NCBI GenBank assembly: GCA_013696525.1
Contig: JACCYK010000410.1
Location: 1 to 8,969, forward strand
Length of the DNA stretch: 8,969 bases
Origin: Chloroflexia bacterium
Lineage (GTDB): Bacteria; Chloroflexota; Chloroflexia; Thermomicrobiales; UBA6265
Direction of reading: 5' to 3'
The notes below the pieces were generated by a model. That model saw only the letters and a program-made list of their open reading frames with translations, made no database searches and was not told the DNA's origin. Every line of letters begins with the position of its first letter. The stretch's first letter is position 1. Position numbers and translations under genes: made by a program. This document shows, one piece after another, positions 1 through 6,596 of the stretch.

Positions 1-723
1 GACGACGAGGGCGACGACCGTCCCCGCCAGGAGGAACTGTCCCGGCAGGCGGCGCGGCCGCGGCAGCCGGCCGCGGGACCATTCCAGCTCCCGCCGGTAG
101 GCGTAGTGCCGGGTGGCCAGGAGGCAGGCAGCGACGATGAAGAGCAGCAGCGGCCAACTACCGTCGCCGGGCGAATAGCCGAGGTTGACCACGGTGATGA
201 CCCCCGGCAGGACGATCGCCGTCGTCAGCCAGCCGCGCCGGTAGAGCACCCAGGCCGAGGTGTAGGCAACCAACCACATGGTCAGGCCGAGCAGCATGGC
301 GAAGAGTCGCGGATCGTCGATCGCTTGCCCCGAGAGGATGTCCCGATACCAGCCGAGCGCCTGCTCACCGAGCAACGCCAATCGCTCCCGCGGGCTGGCG
401 AGGCCGTCGCCCATCCGCTCCACGGCGCTGGCGATGACGACCGCGGTGCCGATCCAGAAGGCGGCGAGATGTGCCAACAGGTCCGGGGCGTGGATCTTGG
501 CCAAGAAAAAGCCAATTACCAGGCCCAGAATCGCGATCGCCGCCAGATAGGTGCGGTCCGGCGCCCAGGCGGCACGTTCCACGGTCCACGCGGTCGCCGA
601 TAGGATCAGGCCGTGGAGCAGGACGGTGGTCCAACCTTCGGCCGGCACCATCCGCCGCGGGCGATCTTGGAGGCGATCCGCCGGGACGGGTGAGTTGATG
701 GGGGCGGGAGCGAGACTAGCCAC
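1..723 (-). CDS. TgpA-like transglutaminase, N-terminal membrane region (partial)
   Basis: The first 241 codons of a minus-strand gene are present and the rest lies beyond the window start. The translation is strongly hydrophobic. About six or seven membrane segments are visible, near residues 31-47, 59-76, 85-101, 139-159, 166-182, 189-204 and from 228 on, separated by Arg-rich loops. This is the usual N-terminal architecture of TgpA/DUF3488 proteins, whose papain-like transglutaminase domain follows on the outside of the membrane; that domain is not in view, so the family call rests on topology and operon context. I chose the GTG at 723-721 because AGGAAG sits 5 nt upstream (734-729) and the GTG overlaps the end of the DUF58 gene, which suggests translational coupling. 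An internal ATG at 651-649 is the alternative; it would remove a Pro/Arg-rich cytoplasmic leader of 24 residues and has no clear ribosome site. The gene follows MoxR and DUF58 genes, as is usual for this family. Confidence 0.8.
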   Translation of the reverse strand, partial: MASLAPAPINSPVPADRLQDRPRRMVPAEGWTTVLLHGLILSATAWTVERAAWAPDRTYLAAIAILGLVIGFFLAKIHAPDLLAHLAAFWIGTAVVIASAVERMGDGLASPRERLALLGEQALGWYRDILSGQAIDDPRLFAMLLGLTMWLVAYTSAWVLYRRGWLTTAIVLPGVITVVNLGYSPGDGSWPLLLFIVAACLLATRHYAYRRELEWSRGRLPRPRRLPGQFLLAGTVVALVV

Positions 724-1984
724 GATATCTTCCTGCCATGGTTCCCGGCGCCACGGCGAGGGTGGCGGCGATATCATCACCATACTTCACGAGCTGGGCG
801 GGGATGCCGGCGGCAACCAACCCGCTGATTGCCATCAAAGACGATGGCGCGTGGGCAAAGGTTTCCGGCTCGACCAGCACGGCCGCGGTCCGGACGCGCT
901 TACCGCTGATCTCGGCCAGGGTGGCGACCCACGATTCGTCGGTCGATGGCGTGACCACCACCAACGAGTCGTGGCGGGAGAAGCGGCGCCCTTCGGCAAC
1001 GAGGACCTCGCCCAGGGAGAGGCCGCCATCGGCCGTGGCGACGGCGAGATCCTCGAGGATTTTGACGAGTTGGCGGTCGGAGCGGTCCGGGGCAATGACT
1101 TCGAGATGGACGCCGGAGGCAATCAAGCCGACGTTTCGGCGCTGCCGGAGAAAGTGACCGGCCAGCGAGGCGACGATCGTTACCGCGTACTCCTCGGTCG
1201 AATCGAGCCAGGCTTCGAGCGGGAACGCTCCGTCCGCGTTGGGGACGAAATTGAGCGGGCGGCTCGCGGTCCGGTGGACGCCGCCTTGCAAGTCCAACAC
1301 GAGCCAGATATCGGCGGTGGGATCGAGATCGAACTCCTTGACCATCAGACGGCCGGTTCGCGCCGTCGTCGACCAACTGATCCGGTTGAAGGCATCGCCG
1401 GGGGAGTACTCACGGACCCCGGCGATGTTCGGCGTGGTGAACGGCGTCCGCCGGTCCAGGGCATCGCCCCCGGCCAACAACCCGGTCGGCACCGGCACCG
1501 ACTCGAGCGGGATGACCGCCGGATAGACGATGATCTCCTGCAGCTCAGGGGCGACGGACCGCTTCGGAAAGATGCCCAACGGATCGCCCGAGCGGAAGGC
1601 AAGGGGCCCGAGCCGGTAGCGGCCGCGCCGGACGCAGCGGGTGACGACCTCCCAGGCGATGGCGCCCTGGCGGGGCACGTTGACGACCCGGCTGACGGCA
1701 TGGTTGGGCAGCGTCGACTGGTCCAGCACCTCGAGCCAGAGCCTGCCCAGCCGGCCGCCGTTCCTGATCTCAACTTGTTCGGTCAGGAGCTGCCCCACCT
1801 GGGTCCGGTCGGAAGCCACGCGGCGGTTGACCGTCAGACCGCGCAAGCTGAACCGGCTCCAGGACCAGGCGAGGACCAGGAGCACGATGAGAGCGACGGC
1901 GACCTGATCGGCCGCCTCCCAGTTCGTCGTTTGGCCGACCACGATCGCGGCGATGATGAGGACGATGATCTTGATCGCGTTCAT
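716..1984 (-). CDS. DUF58 domain membrane protein
   Basis: A 422-residue protein. Two membrane segments open it (about residues 4-18 and 27-43), followed by an Ig-like beta-rich part and then the DUF58 core. The signature is VREYSPGD at 190-197, continuing with NRISWSTTARTG at 200-211 and VKEFD at 215-219; this motif is diagnostic of DUF58. The C-terminal part resembles a von Willebrand A fold, but the strand that would carry the metal-site motif DxSxS reads LDLQGGVH (230-237), so the metal site looks degenerate. The gene starts at ATG 1984-1982, 19 nt after the MoxR stop, with no strong Shine-Dalgarno sequence; it probably depends on translation of the gene before it. DUF58 proteins are generally found next to MoxR ATPases and transglutaminases, as here, and are presumed to be membrane-anchored partners of the ATPase. 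The exact substrate is unknown. No frameshift or truncation is seen. Confidence 0.92.
   Translation of the reverse strand: MNAIKIIVLIIAAIVVGQTTNWEAADQVAVALIVLLVLAWSWSRFSLRGLTVNRRVASDRTQVGQLLTEQVEIRNGGRLGRLWLEVLDQSTLPNHAVSRVVNVPRQGAIAWEVVTRCVRRGRYRLGPLAFRSGDPLGIFPKRSVAPELQEIIVYPAVIPLESVPVPTGLLAGGDALDRRTPFTTPNIAGVREYSPGDAFNRISWSTTARTGRLMVKEFDLDPTADIWLVLDLQGGVHRTASRPLNFVPNADGAFPLEAWLDSTEEYAVTIVASLAGHFLRQRRNVGLIASGVHLEVIAPDRSDRQLVKILEDLAVATADGGLSLGEVLVAEGRRFSRHDSLVVVTPSTDESWVATLAEISGKRVRTAAVLVEPETFAHAPSSLMAISGLVAAGIPAQLVKYGDDIAATLAVAPGTMAGRYRG
724..734 (-). promoter_or_regulatory. Ribosome binding site deciding the transglutaminase start
   Basis: On the minus strand AGGAAG (734-729) lies 5 nt before GTG at 723-721. 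It is inside the last codons of the DUF58 gene. This favours the GTG over the internal ATG at 651-649 and points to coupled translation of the two membrane proteins. Confidence 0.55.
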
Positions 1985-2003
1985 GGTGATGGCGTGATCT
2001 TCA

Positions 2004-2960
2004 TCATGGCACCGGGCGGGCGCCGGGGACCGGCACCCGGGCCAGCAGGTCGCTGATGATGACCCGGTTATCGACGTTCTTCATCCGGGCCGAGGGGTTG
2101 ACGATGATCCGGTGGGCCAGCGTCGGGTCGGCCAGGACCTTGATGTCGTCGGGCGTCACGTAGTCACGGCCCTGGATCGCGGCCCAGGCCCGCGAGGCGT
2201 TGTAGAGCGCCAGCGAGCCGCGGGGACTGGCCCCCAGGTACACATCGTGGTGGGAGCGGGTCGCCTCTACCAGGGCGTAGATGTACTCCTTAATCGGCAT
2301 CGCCACATGGACGTCTTTGACCGCCGCCTGCGCATGCACCAGCTCCTCGACTCGAACGACTTGCTGGAGCGAATCGAGGGGGTGGGAGCGGTGCTGGCGG
2401 TTGAGCATTTCCAGCTCCGCCGCGCGACCGGGATAGCCAAGGGCGATGCGGAGCAGGAAGCGGTCGAGCTGTGCTTCCGGCAAGGGGAAGGTGCCTTCGT
2501 ATTCGATCGGGTTCTGCGTCGCCATGACGATAAAGGGCTCTGGCAAGGGGTGGGTGACGCCATCGACCGTGACCTGGGCCTCCTCCATCGCTTCGAGGAG
2601 GGAGGCCTGGGTCTTGGGGGTGGCGCGGTTAATCTCGTCAGCGAGGACGAGCTGGGCGACGACTGGGCCCGGCCGGTACTCGAAGCGGCCGCTTTGCTGA
2701 TTGAAGACGTTGACCCCGGTCACGTCGCTGGGAAGCAGGTCGGGCGTGAACTGGATGCGCTTGAAGGTGCACCCGAGGGTGCGGGCGATCGCCTTGGCGA
2801 GCACCGTCTTGCCGACGCCGGGAACGTCTTCGATCAAGATATGGCCCCGGCACAACAGGGCAACGATGACGAGCAGCACGTCGTGCCGCTTGCCGACCAC
2901 CACGCGCTCGACGTTATCGCACGCGACGCGGGCGACCGCCTGGACGGCACTCTGCTCCAT
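2004..2960 (-). CDS. MoxR-family AAA+ ATPase
   Basis: A 318-residue AAA+ ATPase of the MoxR type, a cytoplasmic chaperone-like ATPase thought to help assemble or activate partner proteins. Visible motifs in order: Walker [10 protein letters not shown] (44-52), Walker [10 protein letters not shown] (104-112, catalytic pair D108-E109), sensor 1 ATQNP (147-151), arginine finger in EAQLDRF (R167), and the sensor 2 region GASPRG (243-248, R247), followed by the lid domain. Length and motif order are normal for the family. The start is ATG 2960-2958. AGGAG lies on the minus strand at 2979-2975, but its 14-nt spacing is longer than ideal; no other in-frame start is evident nearby. It is the first gene of the operon with the DUF58 and transglutaminase genes, and is divergent from polA. 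Regulation is probably from the 2961-3227 region. Confidence 0.95.
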   Translation of the reverse strand: MEQSAVQAVARVACDNVERVVVGKRHDVLLVIVALLCRGHILIEDVPGVGKTVLAKAIARTLGCTFKRIQFTPDLLPSDVTGVNVFNQQSGRFEYRPGPVVAQLVLADEINRATPKTQASLLEAMEEAQVTVDGVTHPLPEPFIVMATQNPIEYEGTFPLPEAQLDRFLLRIALGYPGRAAELEMLNRQHRSHPLDSLQQVVRVEELVHAQAAVKDVHVAMPIKEYIYALVEATRSHHDVYLGASPRGSLALYNASRAWAAIQGRDYVTPDDIKVLADPTLAHRIIVNPSARMKNVDNRVIISDLLARVPVPGARPVP

Positions 2961-3004
2961 AAGGTTGACTGGAACTCCTCTTATGCTTGATCCCGAACGG
3001 GGAG

Positions 3005-3044
3005 CCGATCACCGGCGGATTTCCCGCGCCGGCGCACGGATCGG
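3005..3044. repeat. Nested inverted repeat in the MoxR 5' region
   Basis: The outer arms CCGATC (3005-3010) and GATCGG (3039-3044) are exact complements. They enclose inner arms CCGGCG (3012-3017) and CGCCGG (3027-3032) with a 9-nt loop. In a minus-strand transcript this would form a hairpin about 45 nt before the MoxR start; in DNA it could be an operator. It has no T-run, so it is not a typical terminator. In GC-rich DNA short inverted repeats arise by chance, so function is uncertain. Confidence 0.35.
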
Positions 3045-3066
3045 GACAACACGAAACCGGTAGCGA

Positions 3067-3096
3067 AGTATAACAAGTTGCGGCCGGGCCGATGAA
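3067..3096 (-). promoter_or_regulatory. Possible promoter of the MoxR operon
   Basis: On the minus strand TATACT (3072-3067) matches the sigma-70 -10 consensus at five of six bases. TTCATC (3096-3091) lies 18 nt upstream as a weak -35 with three matches. The same bases read TATAAC on the plus strand at 3069-3074, another five-of-six -10 match, but without a convincing plus-strand -35. This is the most AT-rich spot of the intergenic region. The call rests on consensus matching only. Confidence 0.3.
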
Positions 3097-3216
3097 TACT
3101 TGCTCCTTCTGATGCCGGGAACAGTCATCGCGGGTCAGCGGCGACCATACGGACGGATGCGGTGGCGCATCGCCACACCCTCCCTGGATCAGCGATACTT
3201 CATCCTGGCAATGAGC

Positions 3217-3222
3217 AAGGAG
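3217..3222 (+). promoter_or_regulatory. polA ribosome binding site
   Basis: AAGGAG followed by a 5-nt spacer (ACGCC) and GTG at 3228. It decides the polA start in favour of GTG 3228 over the upstream in-frame GTG at 3162, which has no comparable site. Confidence 0.75.
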
Positions 3223-3227
3223 ACGCC

Positions 3228-6032
3228 GTGACTACCGAAAGCCCACGACCGCCCGATGACCGGCCAACCCTCCTGCTGGTGGATGGCTATGGCCTGATCT
3301 TTCGCGCCTATCACGCGCTGCCGAGCTCGATCGGGACCTCGGCCGGCGAGCAGGTCAACGCCGTCTTCGGTTTCGCCTCGATGCTGCTCGACGTGCTGCG
3401 GAACGAGCGGCCGGACTACGCGATCATCGCCCTCGAGGGCGGCAAGACCTTCCGCGAGGAGGAGTTCGCCGAGTACAAAGCGAATCGGGGCGAGATGCCG
3501 GACGATTTGCGGTCACAGGTGACGCGGGTGCGGGAGCTGATCGAGGCCCTCGGCATCCCGATTGAAGAGCGGCCCGGCTACGAGGCCGACGACGTCATCG
3601 GCAGTCTCTCCCGGAAATGCAGCGCGGACGGTGACCTGCGCGTCGTCATTGTCACCGGCGATAGCGATCTATTGCAGTTGGTTGACGACAACGTGGTGGT
3701 CGTCCTGCCGGGTTCGCAACGCTTTGGCGAGCTGCGCCTGTTCGACCGGGCGGCGGTGGAGAAACGGTATGGCTTCGGCCCGGAGCATGTGCCCGATTAC
3801 AAAGCGCTGGTGGGCGACACCTCCGACAACATCCCCGGCGTGCCCGGGATTGGCGACAAGACGGCGAAGGCGCTGATCAGCCAGTTCGGCGCCATCGAGC
3901 GCATCATCGAGCATGTCGGTGAGGTGACGCCGACCCGGGCTCGAAACGCCATTGAGGCGAATGTCGACGGGGCTCGCCGAAGCAAGCGGTTGGCGACGAT
4001 CGTGCGCGATCTCGACATCGCCATCGACCGCGAGCGGAGCGCGGTCGGCAATTATGACCGGGAGGCGGTGATCGACCTCTTCCGGCGGCTCGAGTTCCGC
4101 TCCCTGGTCAACCGGCTGCCGGAGGCGGCCAATGGCCAGCTGGAAGAGGCCAAGCGCGAAATCGTCGCCCGGCCGCCGTCGAACCGAACGATCGTCAGGA
4201 CCGAGGATGAAATCCAGCACTTAATCAGCCGCGTGCGCGAGGTCGGGAGCTACGCGGTCGATGTCGAGACCGACTCGACCGATCCCCAGACCGCCCGGCT
4301 GGTTGGGATCGCGATCGGGGTCAGCGCGGACGAGGGGTTTTACATCCCGTTGGCGCACCGGGTCGGGGACGGTGAGCAGCTCAGCTTCGAGCGGGTCCAT
4401 GAGCTGCTGGGACCGGTCTTGGCGGACCCGGCGCTGGCCGCCAATGCCCACCACGGAAAATACGACATCGCGGTTCTGGAACGTCACGGCTACACCGTCG
4501 GCCGGCTAGGCTTCGACACGATGATCGCCGGCTACCTCCTGAACCAGACTTCGCTCCGATTGAAGGACATGGCGTTCACCCGGCTCGGGATCGAGATGAC
4601 CGAGATCACGGCGCTGATCGGCACCGGGCGCAATCAACTGACGATGGACAAGGTCGATTCCGCCATCGCCGGTGAGTATGCCTGTGGCGACGTCGAGGCC
4701 ACCTATGAGCTGACCGAGCTGCTGCGGGCCGAGATCACGGAGCAAAATCTCGATCCGCTCCTGTTCGACATCGAGCTGCCGTTGGTGCCGGTGCTGATCG
4801 ATATCGAGAGCGTGGGAATCGCGGTTGACGTGGCCTTTCTGGCCGAGTTTTCGACCGAGATTACGGCCCGGATGGGTCAGCTTGAATCCGAGATCCACGC
4901 GGTCGCCGGCCGGGAGATCAATATTAACTCGACGCGCCAACTGGCGGCCCTCTTGTTCGAGGAGCTGGGCCTGCCCTCCGGCCGGAAAACGAAGACTGGC
5001 TATTCGGTCGATGGCGACATGCTGGAAACGATCCGGGACCGGCATCCGATCATCGACCTGATCCTGGAGTTCCGGCAGCTCGGCAAGCTGAAGTCCACGT
5101 ATGTCGATGCGCTGCCGTTGCAGGTCAACCAGGAGACCGGCCGGGTCCATACCTCGTTCAACCAGACCGTGGCGGCCACCGGCCGGCTCTCATCGACCAA
5201 TCCCAACTTGCAAAACATTCCGATCCGGACCGAGCAGGGGCGCCGGGTGCGGCGGGCCTTCGTCGCCGATCACCGGCCCGAGTTTCGCTTGTTCGACGAT
5301 GCCGTGCTCCTGGCCGCCGATTATTCGCAGATCGAGCTCCGGCTGCTGGCCCATCTCAGCGGCGAACCGTTCCTGATCGAAGCGTTCAGCGGCCTGTCGG
5401 ACATCCATCGCGCCACCGCCGCGATCGTTTATGGGATCGATCCGGCGGACGTCACGACCGAGATGCGGCGCGTGGCAAAAACGGTCAACTTCGGCGTCCT
5501 GTATGGGATGCAGGCGTATGGGCTGTCTCGCGATACCGGGTTGCCACGGGCCGAGGCGCAACGGTTCATCACCGACTACTGGGCCCGGCTGCCGCGGGTC
5601 AAGGCGTATTTCGACGAGATCTTGCGGTTCGGCGCGGCGTACGGCTATGTGCGGTCCGAGAGCGGCCGGCGCCGGTTCCTGCCCGATCTCACCTCGTCCA
5701 ACGGGGCGCGGCGGATGGCGGCGGAGCGGATGGCGATCAATATGCCGATCCAGGGCGGCGCCGCCGACATCATGAAGATCGCCATGAACCACCTGGCCGC
5801 AGAGCTGGCGAAACGCGCGCTCAAGGCGCGGGTCCTGCTCCAGGTGCATGACGAGCTGGTGCTGGAGGTTGACCGCTCGGACCTGGACGAAACCGCGGCG
5901 TTGGTGCGCGCGACCATGGAAAACGCGGTCGAGCTGAAAGTGCCGATCGCGGTCGAGGTCGGCGTTGGCGACAATTGGGAAGAGATGACCGAGCTGCCGG
6001 CCGGTGGCTCGGGCGGGGCGGCGCTCGACTGA
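3228..6032 (+). CDS. polA: DNA polymerase I
   Basis: A 934-residue, full-length family A polymerase for Okazaki fragment processing and repair synthesis. The 5' nuclease domain (about 1-300) shows D19 in VDGYG, YEADD (118-122), TGDSD (143-147), GDTSDNIPG (196-204) and the helix-hairpin-helix GVPGIGDKTA (204-213). The 3'-5' exonuclease domain (about 320-510) keeps all four expected carboxylates: DVE (D345, E347), KYD (D413) and YACGD (D488), so proofreading is predicted to be active. The polymerase domain has motif A DYSQIELR (D698), motif B RRVAKTVNFGVLYG (K751, F755, Y759) and motif C VHDE (D875). The Phe in motif B is the residue linked to discrimination against dideoxynucleotides. Oddities: the usual FD of the 5' nuclease region before KTFR reads ALE (68-70), and about eight extra residues precede motif A. 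The start is GTG 3228, with AAGGAG 5 nt upstream. The gene stands alone before a promoter-like region and hairpin, and is divergent from the MoxR operon. Confidence 0.98.
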   Translation: MTTESPRPPDDRPTLLLVDGYGLIFRAYHALPSSIGTSAGEQVNAVFGFASMLLDVLRNERPDYAIIALEGGKTFREEEFAEYKANRGEMPDDLRSQVTRVRELIEALGIPIEERPGYEADDVIGSLSRKCSADGDLRVVIVTGDSDLLQLVDDNVVVVLPGSQRFGELRLFDRAAVEKRYGFGPEHVPDYKALVGDTSDNIPGVPGIGDKTAKALISQFGAIERIIEHVGEVTPTRARNAIEANVDGARRSKRLATIVRDLDIAIDRERSAVGNYDREAVIDLFRRLEFRSLVNRLPEAANGQLEEAKREIVARPPSNRTIVRTEDEIQHLISRVREVGSYAVDVETDSTDPQTARLVGIAIGVSADEGFYIPLAHRVGDGEQLSFERVHELLGPVLADPALAANAHHGKYDIAVLERHGYTVGRLGFDTMIAGYLLNQTSLRLKDMAFTRLGIEMTEITALIGTGRNQLTMDKVDSAIAGEYACGDVEATYELTELLRAEITEQNLDPLLFDIELPLVPVLIDIESVGIAVDVAFLAEFSTEITARMGQLESEIHAVAGREININSTRQLAALLFEELGLPSGRKTKTGYSVDGDMLETIRDRHPIIDLILEFRQLGKLKSTYVDALPLQVNQETGRVHTSFNQTVAATGRLSSTNPNLQNIPIRTEQGRRVRRAFVADHRPEFRLFDDAVLLAADYSQIELRLLAHLSGEPFLIEAFSGLSDIHRATAAIVYGIDPADVTTEMRRVAKTVNFGVLYGMQAYGLSRDTGLPRAEAQRFITDYWARLPRVKAYFDEILRFGAAYGYVRSESGRRRFLPDLTSSNGARRMAAERMAINMPIQGGAADIMKIAMNHLAAELAKRALKARVLLQVHDELVLEVDRSDLDETAALVRATMENAVELKVPIAVEVGVGDNWEEMTELPAGGSGGAALD

Positions 6033-6054
6033 CGAGCGCGTGTCCGGCTACAAT
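6025..6054 (+). promoter_or_regulatory. Possible promoter for the FmdB-cysE-cysS unit
   Basis: TACAAT at 6049-6054 matches the -10 consensus at five of six bases. TCGACT at 6025-6030 matches the -35 consensus at four of six, with an 18-nt spacer. It overlaps the end of polA and would start transcription near 6061, about 90 nt before the FmdB start. Consensus matching only. Confidence 0.35.
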
Positions 6055-6080
6055 GAACCGTCGAAACAGGGCGTTTGTGC

Positions 6081-6103
6081 CGCCCGCGGGGTTGCCGCGG
6101 GCG
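6081..6103 (+). terminator. GC-rich hairpin after polA, terminator-like
   Basis: A perfect 9-bp stem: CGCCCGCGG (6081-6089) pairs with CCGCGGGCG (6095-6103) across the 5-nt loop GGTTG. It lies 49 nt after the polA stop. Only a weak T-rich tail (TTGTTG, 6104-6109) follows, so it may be an inefficient terminator, or, if the promoter at 6025-6054 is real, a 5' UTR stem of the FmdB transcript. Confidence 0.5.
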
Positions 6104-6150
6104 TTGTTGACCCGATGATCGTGTCGGGTAAGGATTGAACGAAACAGACA

Positions 6151-6513
6151 ATGCCGACGTATACCTATCGCTGCGACCCGGCCGGCCATCAATTCGAGAC
6201 CGTGCAACGCTTCAGCGATGACCCGCTGACAGAATGCCCGACCTGCGGGGAGCCGATTCGGCGGGTGATCCAGCCGGTCGGTGTCGTCTTCAAGGGCTCC
6301 GGTTGGTACATCACCGATAGCAGGGCGCCGCAAAAAGACGGCGCCGAGGCGGAGCCGAAGACTGCCGCCACGGCGGACGCCGGCCCGGGCAAAGACGGGA
6401 GCACGACCAAGGAATCGGGCAGTAGCAACGATTCGGGCCCGGCCAAGGAAATGTCCCCCGTCGCGGCGGAGAAGAAGCCCGCGAAACCGGTCGCCAAAGC
6501 CGCGGCCGAATAG
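6151..6513 (+). CDS. FmdB-family zinc-ribbon protein
   Basis: A 120-residue protein. The N-terminal half matches the FmdB/CxxC_CxxC regulatory family: it opens MPTYTYRC, has FSDDPLTECPTCG at 21-33 and VGVVFKGSGWYITD at 43-56. Cys8, Cys29 and Cys32 are present, but the second Cys of the first CxxC pair is replaced: the segment reads CDPAGHQFE (8-16). His13 might complete a zinc site. The second half (about 60-120) is a Lys/Ala/Pro/Ser/Gly-rich low-complexity tail, common and variable in this family and probably disordered. The start ATG 6151 is fixed by the conserved MPTY opening; AAGGA at 6130-6134 is too far upstream for a good ribosome site. The function of these small proteins is not well established; 'putative regulatory protein' is the usual label. 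The TAG stop overlaps the ribosome site of the leader frame at 6525. Confidence 0.9.
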   Translation: MPTYTYRCDPAGHQFETVQRFSDDPLTECPTCGEPIRRVIQPVGVVFKGSGWYITDSRAPQKDGAEAEPKTAATADAGPGKDGSTTKESGSSNDSGPAKEMSPVAAEKKPAKPVAKAAAE

Positions 6514-6524
6514 GAGACCACGGC

Positions 6525-6596
6525 GTGACGCCGCAGCTTGGCCGTATCGGATCGATTCCGTTCGTCCTTAGCGGAGGACATTGCTCCTGTCGGTAG
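6525..6596 (+). CDS. Putative 23-residue cysteine leader peptide upstream of cysE
   Basis: A short open frame starting at GTG 6525 and ending at TAG 6594-6596. AGGAG (6512-6516) sits 8 nt upstream, a better ribosome site than that of cysE itself. The peptide starts MTPQLGRIGS and ends GGHCSCR, with Cys codons TGC at 6582-6584 and TGT at 6588-6590, two and four codons from the end. The stop codon's last base is the first base of a 10-bp hairpin (6596-6618). Cys is rare in the neighbouring proteins, so two Cys in the last four residues are notable. Cysteine-containing leader peptides are known upstream of sulfur-assimilation genes in actinobacteria, where they act by ribosome stalling. I infer the same here: slow Cys decoding would change folding of the RNA before cysE. 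A frame this short can occur by chance, so conservation is the key missing evidence. Codon third positions are less GC-biased than in the neighbours. Confidence 0.5.
   Translation: MTPQLGRIGSIPFVLSGGHCSCR

Larger units (their letters stand above)
2961..3227. other. Divergent intergenic region between the MoxR operon and polA
   Basis: About 267 nt without a supported gene. It must hold the promoters for both directions. The centre (3061-3110) is noticeably richer in A and T than its surroundings. A GTG at 3162 keeps the polA frame open but has no ribosome site. A six-codon frame at 3211-3231 overlaps the polA ribosome site and start. A nested inverted repeat lies at 3005-3044 and a possible -10 element for the minus strand at 3067-3072; both are listed separately. 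Confidence 0.7.

Noticed and set aside
551..2056. A 501-codon open frame on the plus strand.
   Set aside because: It lies opposite the DUF58 gene, whose frame shows a clear family signature. Its composition (rich in G, R, D, H, Q) is typical of antisense frames in GC-rich DNA.
2112..2990. A 292-codon plus-strand open frame.
   Set aside because: It is antisense to the MoxR gene, which has all AAA+ motifs; no domain is seen in the antisense product.
3162..3227. Upstream in-frame GTG start for polA, adding 22 residues.
   Set aside because: It has no ribosome site, whereas GTG 3228 has AAGGAG 5 nt upstream and gives the usual short N-terminus.
6053..6118. A 21-codon ATG frame between polA and the FmdB gene.
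   Set aside because: It has no ribosome site and no informative composition, and its ATG falls inside a -10-like motif.
6549..6560. CGGATCGATTCCG resembles a tRNA T-arm.
   Set aside because: Only three stem pairs form, and no acceptor, D or anticodon arms can be found around it.
6571..6593. GCGGAGGAC resembles part of a SAM-I riboswitch core.
   Set aside because: The remaining conserved SAM-I segments are absent, and the match lies inside the leader frame.
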